Source: Lactobacillus kullabergensis
Lineage (GTDB): Bacteria; Bacillota; Bacilli; Lactobacillales; Lactobacillaceae
Reading direction: 5' to 3'
Length of the DNA: 64,000 nt
NCBI RefSeq assembly: GCF_000967195.1
Contig: NZ_KQ033871.1
Location: 323,384 to 387,383 of the forward strand
Made by a program: the position numbers and the translations under genes. The number at the start of each line of letters is the position of its first letter. The first letter of the stretch is position 1. Below, piece after piece: positions 33,358-41,627 of this stretch. The notes under the pieces are model-generated. The model was not told the DNA's origin, did no database searches, and worked only from the letters and a program-made list of their open reading frames with translations.

Positions 33358-35277
33358 GTGGCTAAATATGATTTAGTTGGTGCAACTGGTTGTGCAACTG
33401 GCGTTGCCCATACGTTTATGGCAGAAGAAGCGCTGGAAAAAGCTGCAGAAAAGCTTGGCTATACCATCAAAATTGAAACACACGGTCAAACTGGTATCGA
33501 AAATAATTTAACAAGTGCAGAAATTGCAGATGCGCAAGCCGTAATTGTTGCCTCAGATATTGATGTTGGACTGGATCGTTTTGCAGGCAAACGCCTAGTT
33601 GTAGTTCCAGTTGCAAGAGGTGTCAAAGAACCAGATGATTTAATTAAGAAAGCATTAGCAGCTCCTATTTATAAAGAAGGACAAACAGCTAAAGGTGCAA
33701 ATACTGATAATGTTGGGAATCAAAAACTGGGTAATAAGATTTATACATCTTTAATGAATGGTGTATCTCATATGTTGCCATTTGTTGTTGCCGGTGGGGT
33801 TTTGATAGCTATCTCATTTTTCTGGGGAATTGATTCGGCTAATCCTAAAAGCAGTGAATATAACCAATTTGCTGCGATGCTAAATACAGTCGGCAGTACT
33901 ACTATGAACCTAATGGCTCCAGTTTTAGGAGCTTATATTGCTGAAGCTTTGGCGCAACGGACGGGTTTTGTAGTCGGCTTGGCTGCCGGTTTTATCACCT
34001 TCAACGGTGGCGGTGGCTTTTTAGGAGCCATCGTTGGCGGTTATCTGGCAGCAATTGTTGTTTTAGGACTGCAGAAACTGTTCCAGCCATTGCCTGATGA
34101 TAAGTTTAGAGGATTGAAGTCAATCTTTCTTTTACCAGTTATTGGAGTATTAATTACAGGATCAATTATGTACCTGTTAAATACCCCAATTAAAGCATTG
34201 AACGTTGGTTTAATGTCTTGGCTTAGAGGTTTTGAAAATACTAATCCTGCATTGTTAGGAATTATTGTGGGCATAATGTGTGCAGCAGACTTTGGTGGTC
34301 CTATTAATAAGGCTGCCTATGTTACAGGTACGGTATTACTGGCTCAAGGAAACTACTACTTTATGGCAGGAGTTTCTGCTGCTTGTATTGCTCCACCGCT
34401 TGCAACAGGCTTTGCAGTATTAATGAATCCCAAAGCATATTCTAAAAGTGAAAAAGCAGCAGGTTATGTCAACTTTTTACTGGGATCTACTCACATTACC
34501 GAAGGTGCAATTCCATTTGCCGCTAAACACCCGTTATGGAATATCCCAGCTTTTATGATTGGTTCTTCAGTTGCGTCAGTTTTAACTTATATAACCAAGA
34601 TTAGTGTGCCTGCTCCTCATGGTGGCTTTATTGTTTTACCATTAGTTAATAAACCATTCTTGTGGGTATTGTGGATTCTGATTGGATCGGCTATTTCCGG
34701 TGCATTGTTAGCTCTAATCGCCGGCAGATTTGCTAAAAAAGATGCTTTAGCAACTGCAACTGACTCTGCAATTGCACTTAGTGTTGACGACACATCTGAC
34801 CAGCAAGCAGAAAGCAAAGAAGAAACTTTTGATCCAAGTGATATTCTTGATTTACAAAATATTAAAGTTGGTGTTGATGTTGCGAGTCGTGAAGATGCAC
34901 TAAAGTATTTAGCAGATTTTGCCGTCAAAAACAACTTGGCTAATGACAGCGAAACTGTTTACAATAGTTACGTTAAGCGTGAAAAAGAGGGCTCTACGGG
35001 GATGACGGACGGTTTTGCCATTCCCCACGCCCAGTCAGCAGCAATTACCAAGTCTTCAATGATCGTTTTAAAACTCAAACAACCGATTGATTGGCAATCA
35101 TTGGATGGCAAAAAGATTGATACGGTCATTTCTTTTCTGATACCACAAGTCGATAGTAATGCTCATCTGCAATACTTATCCAATACTGCCAAGCTTTTGA
35201 CTCACGCAGACTTTATTGCAAAGTTAAAAGCAGCCAATACGCCTGCAGAAATTCAAAATTTGTTTAAAAATAATTAA
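33358..35277 (+). CDS. PTS fructose-specific EIIBCA permease
   Basis: 639 residues in the order EIIB (about 1-100, phospho-Cys12 in GATGCATGVAHT), EIIC (about 120-470, membrane helices) and EIIA of the fructose type (about 495-639, GFAIPHAQS with the phospho-histidine). The B-C-A order differs from the more common A-B-C fusion. It phosphorylates fructose at C1 for the kinase encoded just upstream, with one base between the genes. The GTG start has AAAGGA about ten bases upstream. A long hairpin follows the stop. Confidence 0.88.
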   Translation: MAKYDLVGATGCATGVAHTFMAEEALEKAAEKLGYTIKIETHGQTGIENNLTSAEIADAQAVIVASDIDVGLDRFAGKRLVVVPVARGVKEPDDLIKKALAAPIYKEGQTAKGANTDNVGNQKLGNKIYTSLMNGVSHMLPFVVAGGVLIAISFFWGIDSANPKSSEYNQFAAMLNTVGSTTMNLMAPVLGAYIAEALAQRTGFVVGLAAGFITFNGGGGFLGAIVGGYLAAIVVLGLQKLFQPLPDDKFRGLKSIFLLPVIGVLITGSIMYLLNTPIKALNVGLMSWLRGFENTNPALLGIIVGIMCAADFGGPINKAAYVTGTVLLAQGNYYFMAGVSAACIAPPLATGFAVLMNPKAYSKSEKAAGYVNFLLGSTHITEGAIPFAAKHPLWNIPAFMIGSSVASVLTYITKISVPAPHGGFIVLPLVNKPFLWVLWILIGSAISGALLALIAGRFAKKDALATATDSAIALSVDDTSDQQAESKEETFDPSDILDLQNIKVGVDVASREDALKYLADFAVKNNLANDSETVYNSYVKREKEGSTGMTDGFAIPHAQSAAITKSSMIVLKLKQPIDWQSLDGKKIDTVISFLIPQVDSNAHLQYLSNTAKLLTHADFIAKLKAANTPAEIQNLFKNN

Positions 35278-35301
35278 TATATAAAAAACAGAAGGCTAAA
35301 T

Positions 35302-35343
35302 GAAGTGAGGTCCGCAAGTTTTATAACTTACGAACCTCATTTC
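35302..35343 (+). terminator. Hairpin after the fructose PTS gene, probable terminator
   Basis: GAAGTGAGGT...AAGTT pairs with AACTT...ACCTCATTTC around a short loop, with a few mismatches. The following T-run is weak (TTCGTTTGCATTTTT). Confidence 0.55.
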
Positions 35344-35413
35344 GTTTGCATTTTTAAATTTTATAATCGGATCTATTCATATTAATTTAAGGGTAACTAC
35401 TATTCTAAAAGTA

Positions 35414-35440
35414 CAAAAAAGAAAGCATATTAATGCTTCC
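35414..35440 (-). terminator. Terminator of the 38-residue gene
   Basis: On the minus strand AAGCAT and ATGCTT form a stem around TAAT, followed by six T. Confidence 0.6.
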
Positions 35441-35452
35441 TGGTTTAAACAA

Positions 35453-35569
35453 TTAGTCTTCAACCTTTTTTGCTTCATTTAATGCCTTCATAATTGAAGG
35501 ATTTTTTGAATGGCAATCTTCAAGCATTTGCAAATCTTTTTCGTCAAGTGTGACTTCAAACCTACTCAT
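35453..35569 (-). CDS. Small acidic protein, 38 residues, unknown function
   Basis: Too short for most gene callers. It reads MSRFEVTLDEKDLQMLED, then CHSKNPSIMKALNEAKKVED. AGAAAGGAAA lies nine bases before the ATG and a terminator follows the stop, so a real small gene is likely. The start (FEVTLDEKDLQML) has the ring of a ribbon-helix-helix or antitoxin-like N-terminus, but the protein is too short for certainty. It lies alone between the fructose PTS and apf. Confidence 0.55.
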   Translation of the reverse strand: MSRFEVTLDEKDLQMLEDCHSKNPSIMKALNEAKKVED

Positions 35570-35959
35570 TCTGTAATTTCCTTTCTACCAAATTTTAAAT
35601 TAACTATATCACTTTTATAGCATAAATATGCAAAGCTGGCCAATGTTTTTCATTTGTGTTGCAAAAAAAGCTTTCATTTGGCTAAAGTTGCACTATACAA
35701 ACGCATGTTCTTGCTAGTAGCAATTAACCGTATAACCTTGTTCTAATAAGATTTTGTCAAATTAAATAACAGTTAACGTTGTGTTACAACTGTGACATTT
35801 TTACTAAATTAGGTAATTAATTCTTAAAAGTTGAGTGATATTCTTGTTATGATTCTGCAATTTTTAGGTAGTAGTATATGTAACATCAAATTGAATAATA
35901 ATTTATTATGCTCAATTTGAAAAACATATTATGGATTTTTATTTAAGGAGAGAATTTTT
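35570..35959. other. 390-base gap upstream of apf
   Basis: AT-rich sequence without a supported gene. It should hold the divergent promoters of the small gene and of apf. Long leaders are common for highly expressed surface proteins of this genus. Confidence 0.4.
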
Positions 35960-36655
35960 TTGAAGGTAAAATCTATCTTAGTTAAATCAGCAGCAGTAGC
36001 AGCGTTATCTGCTTCCGGAGTTGCAGTTATGAGCAGCGTTAAAGCAAATGATGTTCAAGCAGCCACAGTAGAAAATGATGCAGCAGTTGTAACTGTTAAC
36101 TATGTTGATGGCAATTCAATTCGCGTATGGAACAGTTACAAACATCCTGAAGCTACTGGGCAAATTTTACCAAGTAATTCTTCTTGGAAAGTCATTAAAA
36201 CTGCTTACGACAAAAAGGGTCACAAGTGGTATGACTTAGGCAAGAACCAATGGGTTAAGGCCAAATACGTTAATAAAGGCTATCATCCAGCAAATGAATC
36301 CCAAAACACTGCAGCTGCAACTGGCAGTCAAACAGAAGACAGTACGGTTTCTAATGCTGGCAATGTAGAAACTACGAATTATACTAATAATACTGCAGCT
36401 ACAAATATTAATTACACAACTGCTTCATCTGATTCAGAGGCTGGAGCAAAGGCGTGGATTGCCAGTCGTGAATCTGGTGGCTCATACAGTGCACAAAATG
36501 GTCAATATATTGGTAAATATCAGCTTTCTGCTGCATACCTTAATGGAGACTATTCAGCTGCTAACCAAGAGCGTGTTGCTAACAACTATGTTACTAATCG
36601 CTACGGCTCATGGGCAGCTGCTAAACAATTCTGGCAAGCTAATGGCTGGTACTAA
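35960..36655 (+). CDS. apf: Aggregation-promoting factor-like surface protein
   Basis: 231 residues. A Sec signal peptide covers about 1-35 (cleavage near VQAA). A bacterial SH3/SLAP-like segment follows (about 44-108, SIRVWNSYKHPEATGQ...KWYDLGKNQWVKAKYV), then a Thr/Asn/Ser-rich linker, and a C-terminal lytic-transglycosylase-like Apf domain (WIASRESGGSYSAQNGQYIGKYQ to the conserved end AAKQFWQANGWY). Apf proteins are secreted, cell-surface factors linked to aggregation and cell shape. The TTG start has AAGGAGAG eight bases upstream. The terminator hairpin is at 36694-36734. Confidence 0.85.
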   Translation: MKVKSILVKSAAVAALSASGVAVMSSVKANDVQAATVENDAAVVTVNYVDGNSIRVWNSYKHPEATGQILPSNSSWKVIKTAYDKKGHKWYDLGKNQWVKAKYVNKGYHPANESQNTAAATGSQTEDSTVSNAGNVETTNYTNNTAATNINYTTASSDSEAGAKAWIASRESGGSYSAQNGQYIGKYQLSAAYLNGDYSAANQERVANNYVTNRYGSWAAAKQFWQANGWY

Positions 36656-36693
36656 TTAGTTAGTCAGTTTAAAAACAGAATATTTAAAAAAGT

Positions 36694-36734
36694 AAGCAGA
36701 CACTGGTTGAAAAAACTAGCGCCTGCTTTTTTAT
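36694..36734 (+). terminator. Terminator after apf
   Basis: AAGCAG and CTGCTT close an imperfect stem, followed by six T. Confidence 0.7.
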
Positions 36735-36742
36735 TTTAAAAA

Positions 36743-37010
36743 TTAATGATTAACCGCGTATGTAAATTTATCACTGCGAATAATTTCTTGCATAATATGT
36801 AGGGGATGGTTGTGATCATCATAGACTAGATCCTTAATTCGCATTAATGGTGTTTTTTTGTCAACATTAAGCAAAAAAATTCTTCCCTGTTTGCAAACGC
36901 AATTTTAAAAGTTTTCTTACCCTTACCAGTAGCTGTTTAATAATAACATTGTAGATACAGGGAAGCAGTCCGTCATTTCTGACAGGCATGAATTTCATGT
37001 GTAAGACATA
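36743..37010 (-). pseudogene. Decayed GntR/UTRA regulator (C-terminal remnant)
   Basis: Read on the minus strand, KKTPLMRIKDLVYDDHNHP followed by LHIMQEIIRSDKFTYAVNH and a stop is a typical UTRA C-terminus. Upstream, in another frame, MKFMPVRNDGLLPCIYN and KLLKLRLQTGKN continue the same domain; the frames switch around a run of seven T at about 36880. The DNA-binding half is absent. This is a regulator broken by at least one frameshift and truncation. The upstream limit is approximate. Confidence 0.6.
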
Positions 37011-37297
37011 AAAGAGATTAATTTTAAGAAAGTTTGCAGCTTAATATTTAATTCAAAGTTTTGTAGTTGGTCAATACTTTTATTAATAAATGTAGACTAA
37101 TTTGCAAAAATTATTTTAAATATTGGTATGACTGGTATCCTAACTTTACTGAGAACTGATATTATTTAAAATAAGCTAAAAATATTACAAAATGTTTCTT
37201 AATTGAAAAAATAATTTAATTGGCAATCTCTCATAATAAGTTTAGAATTAAATTTGTACCACAAAGAGCCAATTTAGAATAACTCTCGAGGAAGAAT
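37011..37297. other. AT-rich gap before the SEC10/PgrA-SLAP gene
   Basis: No gene or clear motif beyond the probable promoter of the next gene. Confidence 0.35.
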
Positions 37298-38356
37298 ATG
37301 AAGAAAAGCAAATTTGCTATTGCCGTAGTTAATATTATTTTTTTAATCACTATTCCAGGAATAACTATAGGCGAAGCTGAACAAGTAACGGCAGCCACTA
37401 TCAAGGGCTATGTTAAAGTAAAAAAGAAGAAAAAAGTTCGCTTGTATAAAATTTCCGGAAAACATTCTAATTTTTATGCAGAATCTAAATACAAGTATCC
37501 ATATAGTGCCAAGAAAAAAATTGGTAAGAAAAAAAGAACGGCCTATAAAATTGGTAACAATTCACATTGGATTTTAGCTAAAGATGTTAAAGTAGTTAAA
37601 AAGAGCACCAAAAGAGTATATACCCAGGCAAGAATGAAATTACCGAAGGGTTACACTAAAACTGAGTTGCTACTCGCTTATCAGGGTAAACCCAGCAAGA
37701 ATTTTATTAATGCTTCAATGCAAGGGATGAAAACTAATGATTTTAGTCGTCTCAAAGTATCTGAAAGTAAAGCTGATGATGCAACTCAGGTTGACCTAAA
37801 TCAGCTTACACCTAAGCAAATTGGAGATTTAACTGCTTTTTCTCTTCGTCTTATTAATGAGGCGAGGAACGATTTGAATTTAGCTCCCTGGGTTGAAAGT
37901 AATGGAACTAAAAAATTAGCAGCCGATATTGCTTTGGAATATAGCAAAAATAATAAAACGATTAAAGACAGTCACTATGTTCCTGGAATTGTTCGTGCTT
38001 GTCATGCTAATGGACTTAACCTTGACGATAATTTTGTTGAAGATATGGCCGGCTTTTATAATATTAGCCCCACAATGTCTATGACGGAATTAAAGAAAAG
38101 TGTTTATTTTGGTTTAAAACAAATGATTTTTGGCTACGTTGGCAGCGGTGAAGAAGAGAGATCTGACCGAAGTTATTATCAAGAATGGGAACATGCTGGG
38201 GACTTGTTTAACATCCAAGGCTCGCTTCATGATGGTGATTATAATTATTATGGATTTAGTATTTCGCATAATGATAATATTTGTTCCATGCATTTTATTA
38301 GCGTTCCTACGTATGTAGTTAAAAGTAAAAAGTATAATAATGGTTTTCAGCCATAA
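37298..38356 (+). CDS. Secreted SLAP and SEC10/PgrA-like surface protein
   Basis: 352 residues. A signal peptide (about 1-34) is followed by a very basic SLAP-like repeat (about 36-110, KGYVKVKKKKKVRLYKISGK and HWILAKDVKVVKK), which binds the S-layer or wall polymer. The C-terminal part (about 165-345) matches the CAP-like SEC10/PgrA surface-exclusion domain (LTPKQIGDLTAFSLRLINEARNDL). It should be secreted and wall-associated. The molecular role of this domain is not established. GAGGAAG precedes the ATG and a terminator follows. Confidence 0.75.
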   Translation: MKKSKFAIAVVNIIFLITIPGITIGEAEQVTAATIKGYVKVKKKKKVRLYKISGKHSNFYAESKYKYPYSAKKKIGKKKRTAYKIGNNSHWILAKDVKVVKKSTKRVYTQARMKLPKGYTKTELLLAYQGKPSKNFINASMQGMKTNDFSRLKVSESKADDATQVDLNQLTPKQIGDLTAFSLRLINEARNDLNLAPWVESNGTKKLAADIALEYSKNNKTIKDSHYVPGIVRACHANGLNLDDNFVEDMAGFYNISPTMSMTELKKSVYFGLKQMIFGYVGSGEEERSDRSYYQEWEHAGDLFNIQGSLHDGDYNYYGFSISHNDNICSMHFISVPTYVVKSKKYNNGFQP

Positions 38357-38387
38357 AAAAGCAGCCTATTTGAAAGGCTGCTTTTTA
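38356..38387 (+). terminator. Terminator after the SEC10/PgrA-SLAP gene
   Basis: GCAGCCT and AGGCTGC, extended by A-T pairs, form a 12-bp stem with a T-run. Confidence 0.85.
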
Positions 38388-38437
38388 TAGTATAATTAAC
38401 TTTAAAATAAAATATTGAAAGTAATGAGGAAAACAAA

Positions 38438-38953
38438 ATGTTGATTTATATTCGCTTGGCAGAAAAACAAGATTTAGACCAAATTATGGAAATTATTGCT
38501 GAAGCAAAAAAATTGCTGAAAGAAGACGGCAATCCTCAGTGGCAAAATGGCTCTCCTAACCGTAAAATGCTTGCAGAAGACATTGCTTTAAAGCGCACAT
38601 ATTGCCTTGTAGCTAATAAAGAAATTGCCGGTGTTGCTGTTTTACTAACTACACCTGATCCTAATTATGCTGAAATAGATGGTGCTTGGAAAAATAATGA
38701 CGAACAATATGCCACTATTCATAGAATAGCAATTAGCACAGAATTTCGTGGACAGCACCTGAGTCAATTTATGATGTCAAACTTGATATCGCGTGGGTTG
38801 ATGCTCGGCATTCATAATTTCCGTATTGATACACATGGGGTCAATAAGCGCATGCAGGGTTTGATTAAAAGTTTAGGCTTTGAGTTTCGGGGAGTTGTTC
38901 AGGTTGATCAAACTGAAAATGGCGCTAGAAATGCCTATGAGCTTAATTTATAG
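38438..38953 (+). CDS. GNAT-family N-acetyltransferase
   Basis: 171 residues with the GNAT fold: IYIRLAEKQDLDQIMEII at the N-terminus and the acetyl-CoA motif HRIAISTEFRGQHLSQFMMS in the middle. It transfers an acetyl group to an unknown amine. AATGAGGAAA precedes the ATG. It stands alone, between a terminator and the tRNA-Gln promoter. Confidence 0.85.
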   Translation: MLIYIRLAEKQDLDQIMEIIAEAKKLLKEDGNPQWQNGSPNRKMLAEDIALKRTYCLVANKEIAGVAVLLTTPDPNYAEIDGAWKNNDEQYATIHRIAISTEFRGQHLSQFMMSNLISRGLMLGIHNFRIDTHGVNKRMQGLIKSLGFEFRGVVQVDQTENGARNAYELNL

Positions 38954-38974
38954 CAAGAAAAAAGCTGTTTTCTC

Positions 38975-39003
38975 TTGACTTGCAGGGCACAATTTCCTAT
39001 ACT
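38975..39003 (+). promoter_or_regulatory. Promoter of the first tRNA-Gln
   Basis: TTGACT (38975-38980) and TATACT (38998-39003), 17 bases apart, about 40 bases before the tRNA. Confidence 0.75.
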
Positions 39004-39042
39004 ATTAAATGTTGAGCAAACAAGTAAAAGCTCAAATGGTAT

Positions 39043-39114
39043 TGGGTTATAGCCAAGTGGTAAGGCACTAGTTTTTGGTACTAGTATGCGCTGGTTCGAA
39101 TCCAGCTAACCCAA
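39043..39114 (+). tRNA. tRNA-Gln (TTG), first copy
   Basis: A complete 72-base cloverleaf: acceptor TGGGTTA/TAACCCA, anticodon stem CTAGT/ACTAG around TTTTGGT-type loop with anticodon TTG, T arm GGTTCGAATCC. No encoded CCA. It differs by a single base from the copy at 41516. Confidence 0.95.
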
Positions 39115-39146
39115 TTGTTCTTACGAACACCCAACCCGAAAAGAGA

Positions 39147-39178
39147 CAGTTCTGTAATAGGAGCTGTTTATTTTTTTG
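39147..39178 (+). terminator. Probable terminator after the first tRNA-Gln
   Basis: ACAGTTCT and AGGAGCTGT form an imperfect stem, followed by a T-run. Confidence 0.5.
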
Positions 39179-39275
39179 CAGGAAAATTATACCAAAAATA
39201 TTTTTGCTTTTTTGGTATTTTACTATTTAAAAATTAGGGAAAAGGGTTTATTATATCCTCTATGTTTGGTTTGTA

Positions 39276-40019
39276 ATGTTTTCTTTTTTTATGAGGTTTA
39301 ACCAACACAAAAATATGAATAATGGCAAAAATAAAACAATAGTATTTGGTCATAGAGGATATCCCGTCAAGTTTGCAGAAAATTCAATGGAAGGCTTCCG
39401 CAATGCTGTTCAAAATGGGGCAGAGGGGATTGAATTTGACGTTCATTTAACTAAAGACGGCATACCAGTAGTAATGCACGATGAAAAAGTTGACCGGACA
39501 ACTGATGGCACCGGATATATTAAGGACTTTACTCTTAATAAATTAAGGCGACTGCACTTATCAAATGGTGAGTCGGTTCCTACGCTGCAAGAATTATTTG
39601 AACTACTGGAAAATAAAAATATTCAAATAAACTTGGAATTTAAAACTGGAGTAATTCATTATCGTGGTATCGAAAATACTGTGTTAAGCCTGGCTCAGCT
39701 TTATCATTTCGTTTATCCCATTATCTACTCATCTTTTGATTATGTTACCTTAAAGAACTGCCAGGAAATTGATCCGAACCAGATTTATTGTTACCTGACT
39801 GATGAAGAAGTAGTTAATTCAGCTAAATTGGTTAAAGATAACCACTTTGCTGGCATTCACCCAGGCAAGCTATTATCGGGAGAGGAAGCAGTTACAGAGC
39901 GTATTTGGACAGTTGATGACCCACAAATTGCTAAACAATATTTTCAAAAACATGTTGCAGGCATTTTTACTAATAACTATCCCATGATGATTAAGTTGCG
40001 TGATCAAATTCAAGGATAA
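39276..40019 (+). CDS. Glycerophosphodiester phosphodiesterase
   Basis: About 247 residues from the first ATG, or 234 from ATG 39315; neither has a good ribosome site. The GDPD fold is clear: FGHRGYPVKFAENSMEGF with the catalytic His, GIEFDVHLTKDGIPVVMHDE with metal-binding Glu/Asp and the second His. It hydrolyses glycerophosphodiesters to glycerol-3-phosphate and an alcohol. No signal peptide, so probably cytoplasmic. Confidence 0.85.
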   Translation: MFSFFMRFNQHKNMNNGKNKTIVFGHRGYPVKFAENSMEGFRNAVQNGAEGIEFDVHLTKDGIPVVMHDEKVDRTTDGTGYIKDFTLNKLRRLHLSNGESVPTLQELFELLENKNIQINLEFKTGVIHYRGIENTVLSLAQLYHFVYPIIYSSFDYVTLKNCQEIDPNQIYCYLTDEEVVNSAKLVKDNHFAGIHPGKLLSGEEAVTERIWTVDDPQIAKQYFQKHVAGIFTNNYPMMIKLRDQIQG

Positions 40020-40181
40020 GCTGCCCTAAATAAAAATTATCGAAGTTGAAACACCTTTAACTGATACAGTCTAAAGGTGTTTTTATATATAAAATTAATT
40101 AATAATTAGAAAAATATTGTAGAAAAATAATTTTATTAAAGGTATAATCTATATAATTAAAAAGAAAGTTTGGTGAAAAAT

Positions 40182-41363
40182 ATGGTAGATTTAATTAAAT
40201 ATGTACGAAAAGGGCTAGCTGAAGCTCCCTCTAATCCGATTTTGAAATTTTCAGATTATGCCAGCAAAATCCCTGATGTCGTTAAGTTTACTTTAGGTGA
40301 GCCGGATTTTAATACACCGGATCATATTAAAGAGGCAGCTAAAAGAGGAGTTGATGAAAACCACTCCCACTATGCACCTTCAAACGGGACTATCGGATTG
40401 CGCAAGGCAGCCAGTGAATTTTTGAGTAAAAAATATGGTCAAAATTATGATCCAGAAACTGAAGTTTTGGTTACAAATGGTGTAACTGAATCTATTTTTG
40501 ATTCGGTTTTAGCTACTTTGAACCCTGGCGATGTTATGGTTGTGCCAACTCCATTGTTTCCACTTTATATGACTGACGAGGGCGTCATTAATGAAGGCGT
40601 TGAAATTGTTAAGGTAAATACAGCAGGCGACGGCTTTAAGCTGACACCAGAAAAATTGCAAAAGGTAATTGACAAGTATGGCGACCGGGTACGGATGTTG
40701 GTTATGAATTATCCTACCAATCCAACTGGGGTAATGTATAGTCAAGACGAATTGGATGCTTTAGCGGATGTTATTCGTGATAAGCCAATTTTCGCATTGT
40801 GTGACGAAATTTATAGTGAATTGAACTATGATCAACCACATGCCTCAATGGAAAAATCATTGCATGACCAAGTTATTTTAATGAACGGCGTTTCCAAGTC
40901 ATGGGCCATGACCGGTTACCGAATTGGTATTGTTTGTGCTCCTAAAAATATTTTGCAACAAATTGCAAAAGTTCACCAAGCAATAGTTACTACTGAGCCA
41001 ACACCTATGCAAGATGCGGCCGAAGAAGCCTTTAAAAACGGTATGGATGATGCGCTACCAATGAAAAAAGAGTTTCAAAAACGGCGCGATGCTTTGTATT
41101 CCGGCCTAACCAAAATAGGTTTTGAGTGTGCTAAACCCCAAGGCGCATTCTACATTTTTGCTAAAATACCTGATGGTTTTGAACAAGATGATAATAAATT
41201 TATTTATGAGTTAGTTGACAAGGCAAGAGTTGCTGTTACAGCAGGTTCTAGTTTTAGTGAAGGCGGAGAAGGTTATATCAGATTTTCTTACGCTGTTTCA
41301 ATGGATCAAATTGAAGAGGGGCTAAAGCGCCTGGAAAAATTCGTTAAAGAGAATAAGAAGTAA
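40182..41363 (+). CDS. PLP-dependent aminotransferase, class I/II (aspartate/aromatic type)
   Basis: 393 residues. PLP-enzyme motifs are visible: NYPTNPTGVMY, LCDEIYSELNYD and SKSWAMTGYRIG with the PLP-binding lysine. The end IRFSYAVSMDQIEEGLKRL is typical of fold-type I aminotransferases near PatA or AspC. ATG 40182 is chosen because GGTGA lies five bases upstream. The specific amino acid cannot be read from sequence. The tRNA-Tyr gene follows 63 bases later. Confidence 0.87.
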   Translation: MVDLIKYVRKGLAEAPSNPILKFSDYASKIPDVVKFTLGEPDFNTPDHIKEAAKRGVDENHSHYAPSNGTIGLRKAASEFLSKKYGQNYDPETEVLVTNGVTESIFDSVLATLNPGDVMVVPTPLFPLYMTDEGVINEGVEIVKVNTAGDGFKLTPEKLQKVIDKYGDRVRMLVMNYPTNPTGVMYSQDELDALADVIRDKPIFALCDEIYSELNYDQPHASMEKSLHDQVILMNGVSKSWAMTGYRIGIVCAPKNILQQIAKVHQAIVTTEPTPMQDAAEEAFKNGMDDALPMKKEFQKRRDALYSGLTKIGFECAKPQGAFYIFAKIPDGFEQDDNKFIYELVDKARVAVTAGSSFSEGGEGYIRFSYAVSMDQIEEGLKRLEKFVKENKK

Positions 41364-41426
41364 TTTTTAAGCAAATTTTGCTTGCAATCACGTACGTTTT
41401 TCGGTATTATAATTAACGTGCGTGAC

Positions 41427-41508
41427 GGAGGAGTAGCGAAGTGGCTAAACGCGGCGGTCTGTAAAACCGCTCTCTCTGAGTTCGGCGGTTCGAATCCACC
41501 CTCCTCCA
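41427..41508 (+). tRNA. tRNA-Tyr (GTA)
   Basis: An 82-base tRNA with a long variable arm: acceptor GGAGGAG/CTCCTCC, anticodon loop CTGTAAA with anticodon GTA, T arm GGTTCGAATCC. Its promoter TTGCAA-17-TATTAT lies at 41382-41410. It is followed seven bases later by tRNA-Gln. Confidence 0.95.
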
Positions 41509-41515
41509 TTATCAC

Positions 41516-41587
41516 TGGGTTATAGCCAAGCGGTAAGGCACTAGTTTTTGGTACTAGTATGCGCTGGTTCGAATCCAGCTAACCCAA
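41516..41587 (+). tRNA. tRNA-Gln (TTG), second copy
   Basis: A 72-base tRNA identical to 39043-39114 except for one base in the D loop (AAGCGG instead of AAGTGG). It shares the tRNA-Tyr promoter and is followed by a terminator. Confidence 0.95.
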
Positions 41588-41589
41588 TA

Positions 41590-41619
41590 AAAAAGGCGAC
41601 TCGTTAGAGTCGTCTTTTT
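41590..41619. terminator. Terminator after the tRNA pair
   Basis: AAAAGGCGACTC and GAGTCGTCTTTTT form a stem around GTTA; T-runs on both strands let it also serve the convergent BspA-SLAP gene. Confidence 0.85.
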
Positions 41620-41627
41620 GCGTCAGT

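Noticed and set aside
39043..39114. tRNA-Gln as a phage or genomic-island attachment site
   Set aside because: Both copies are complete and no integrase or phage gene lies next to them.
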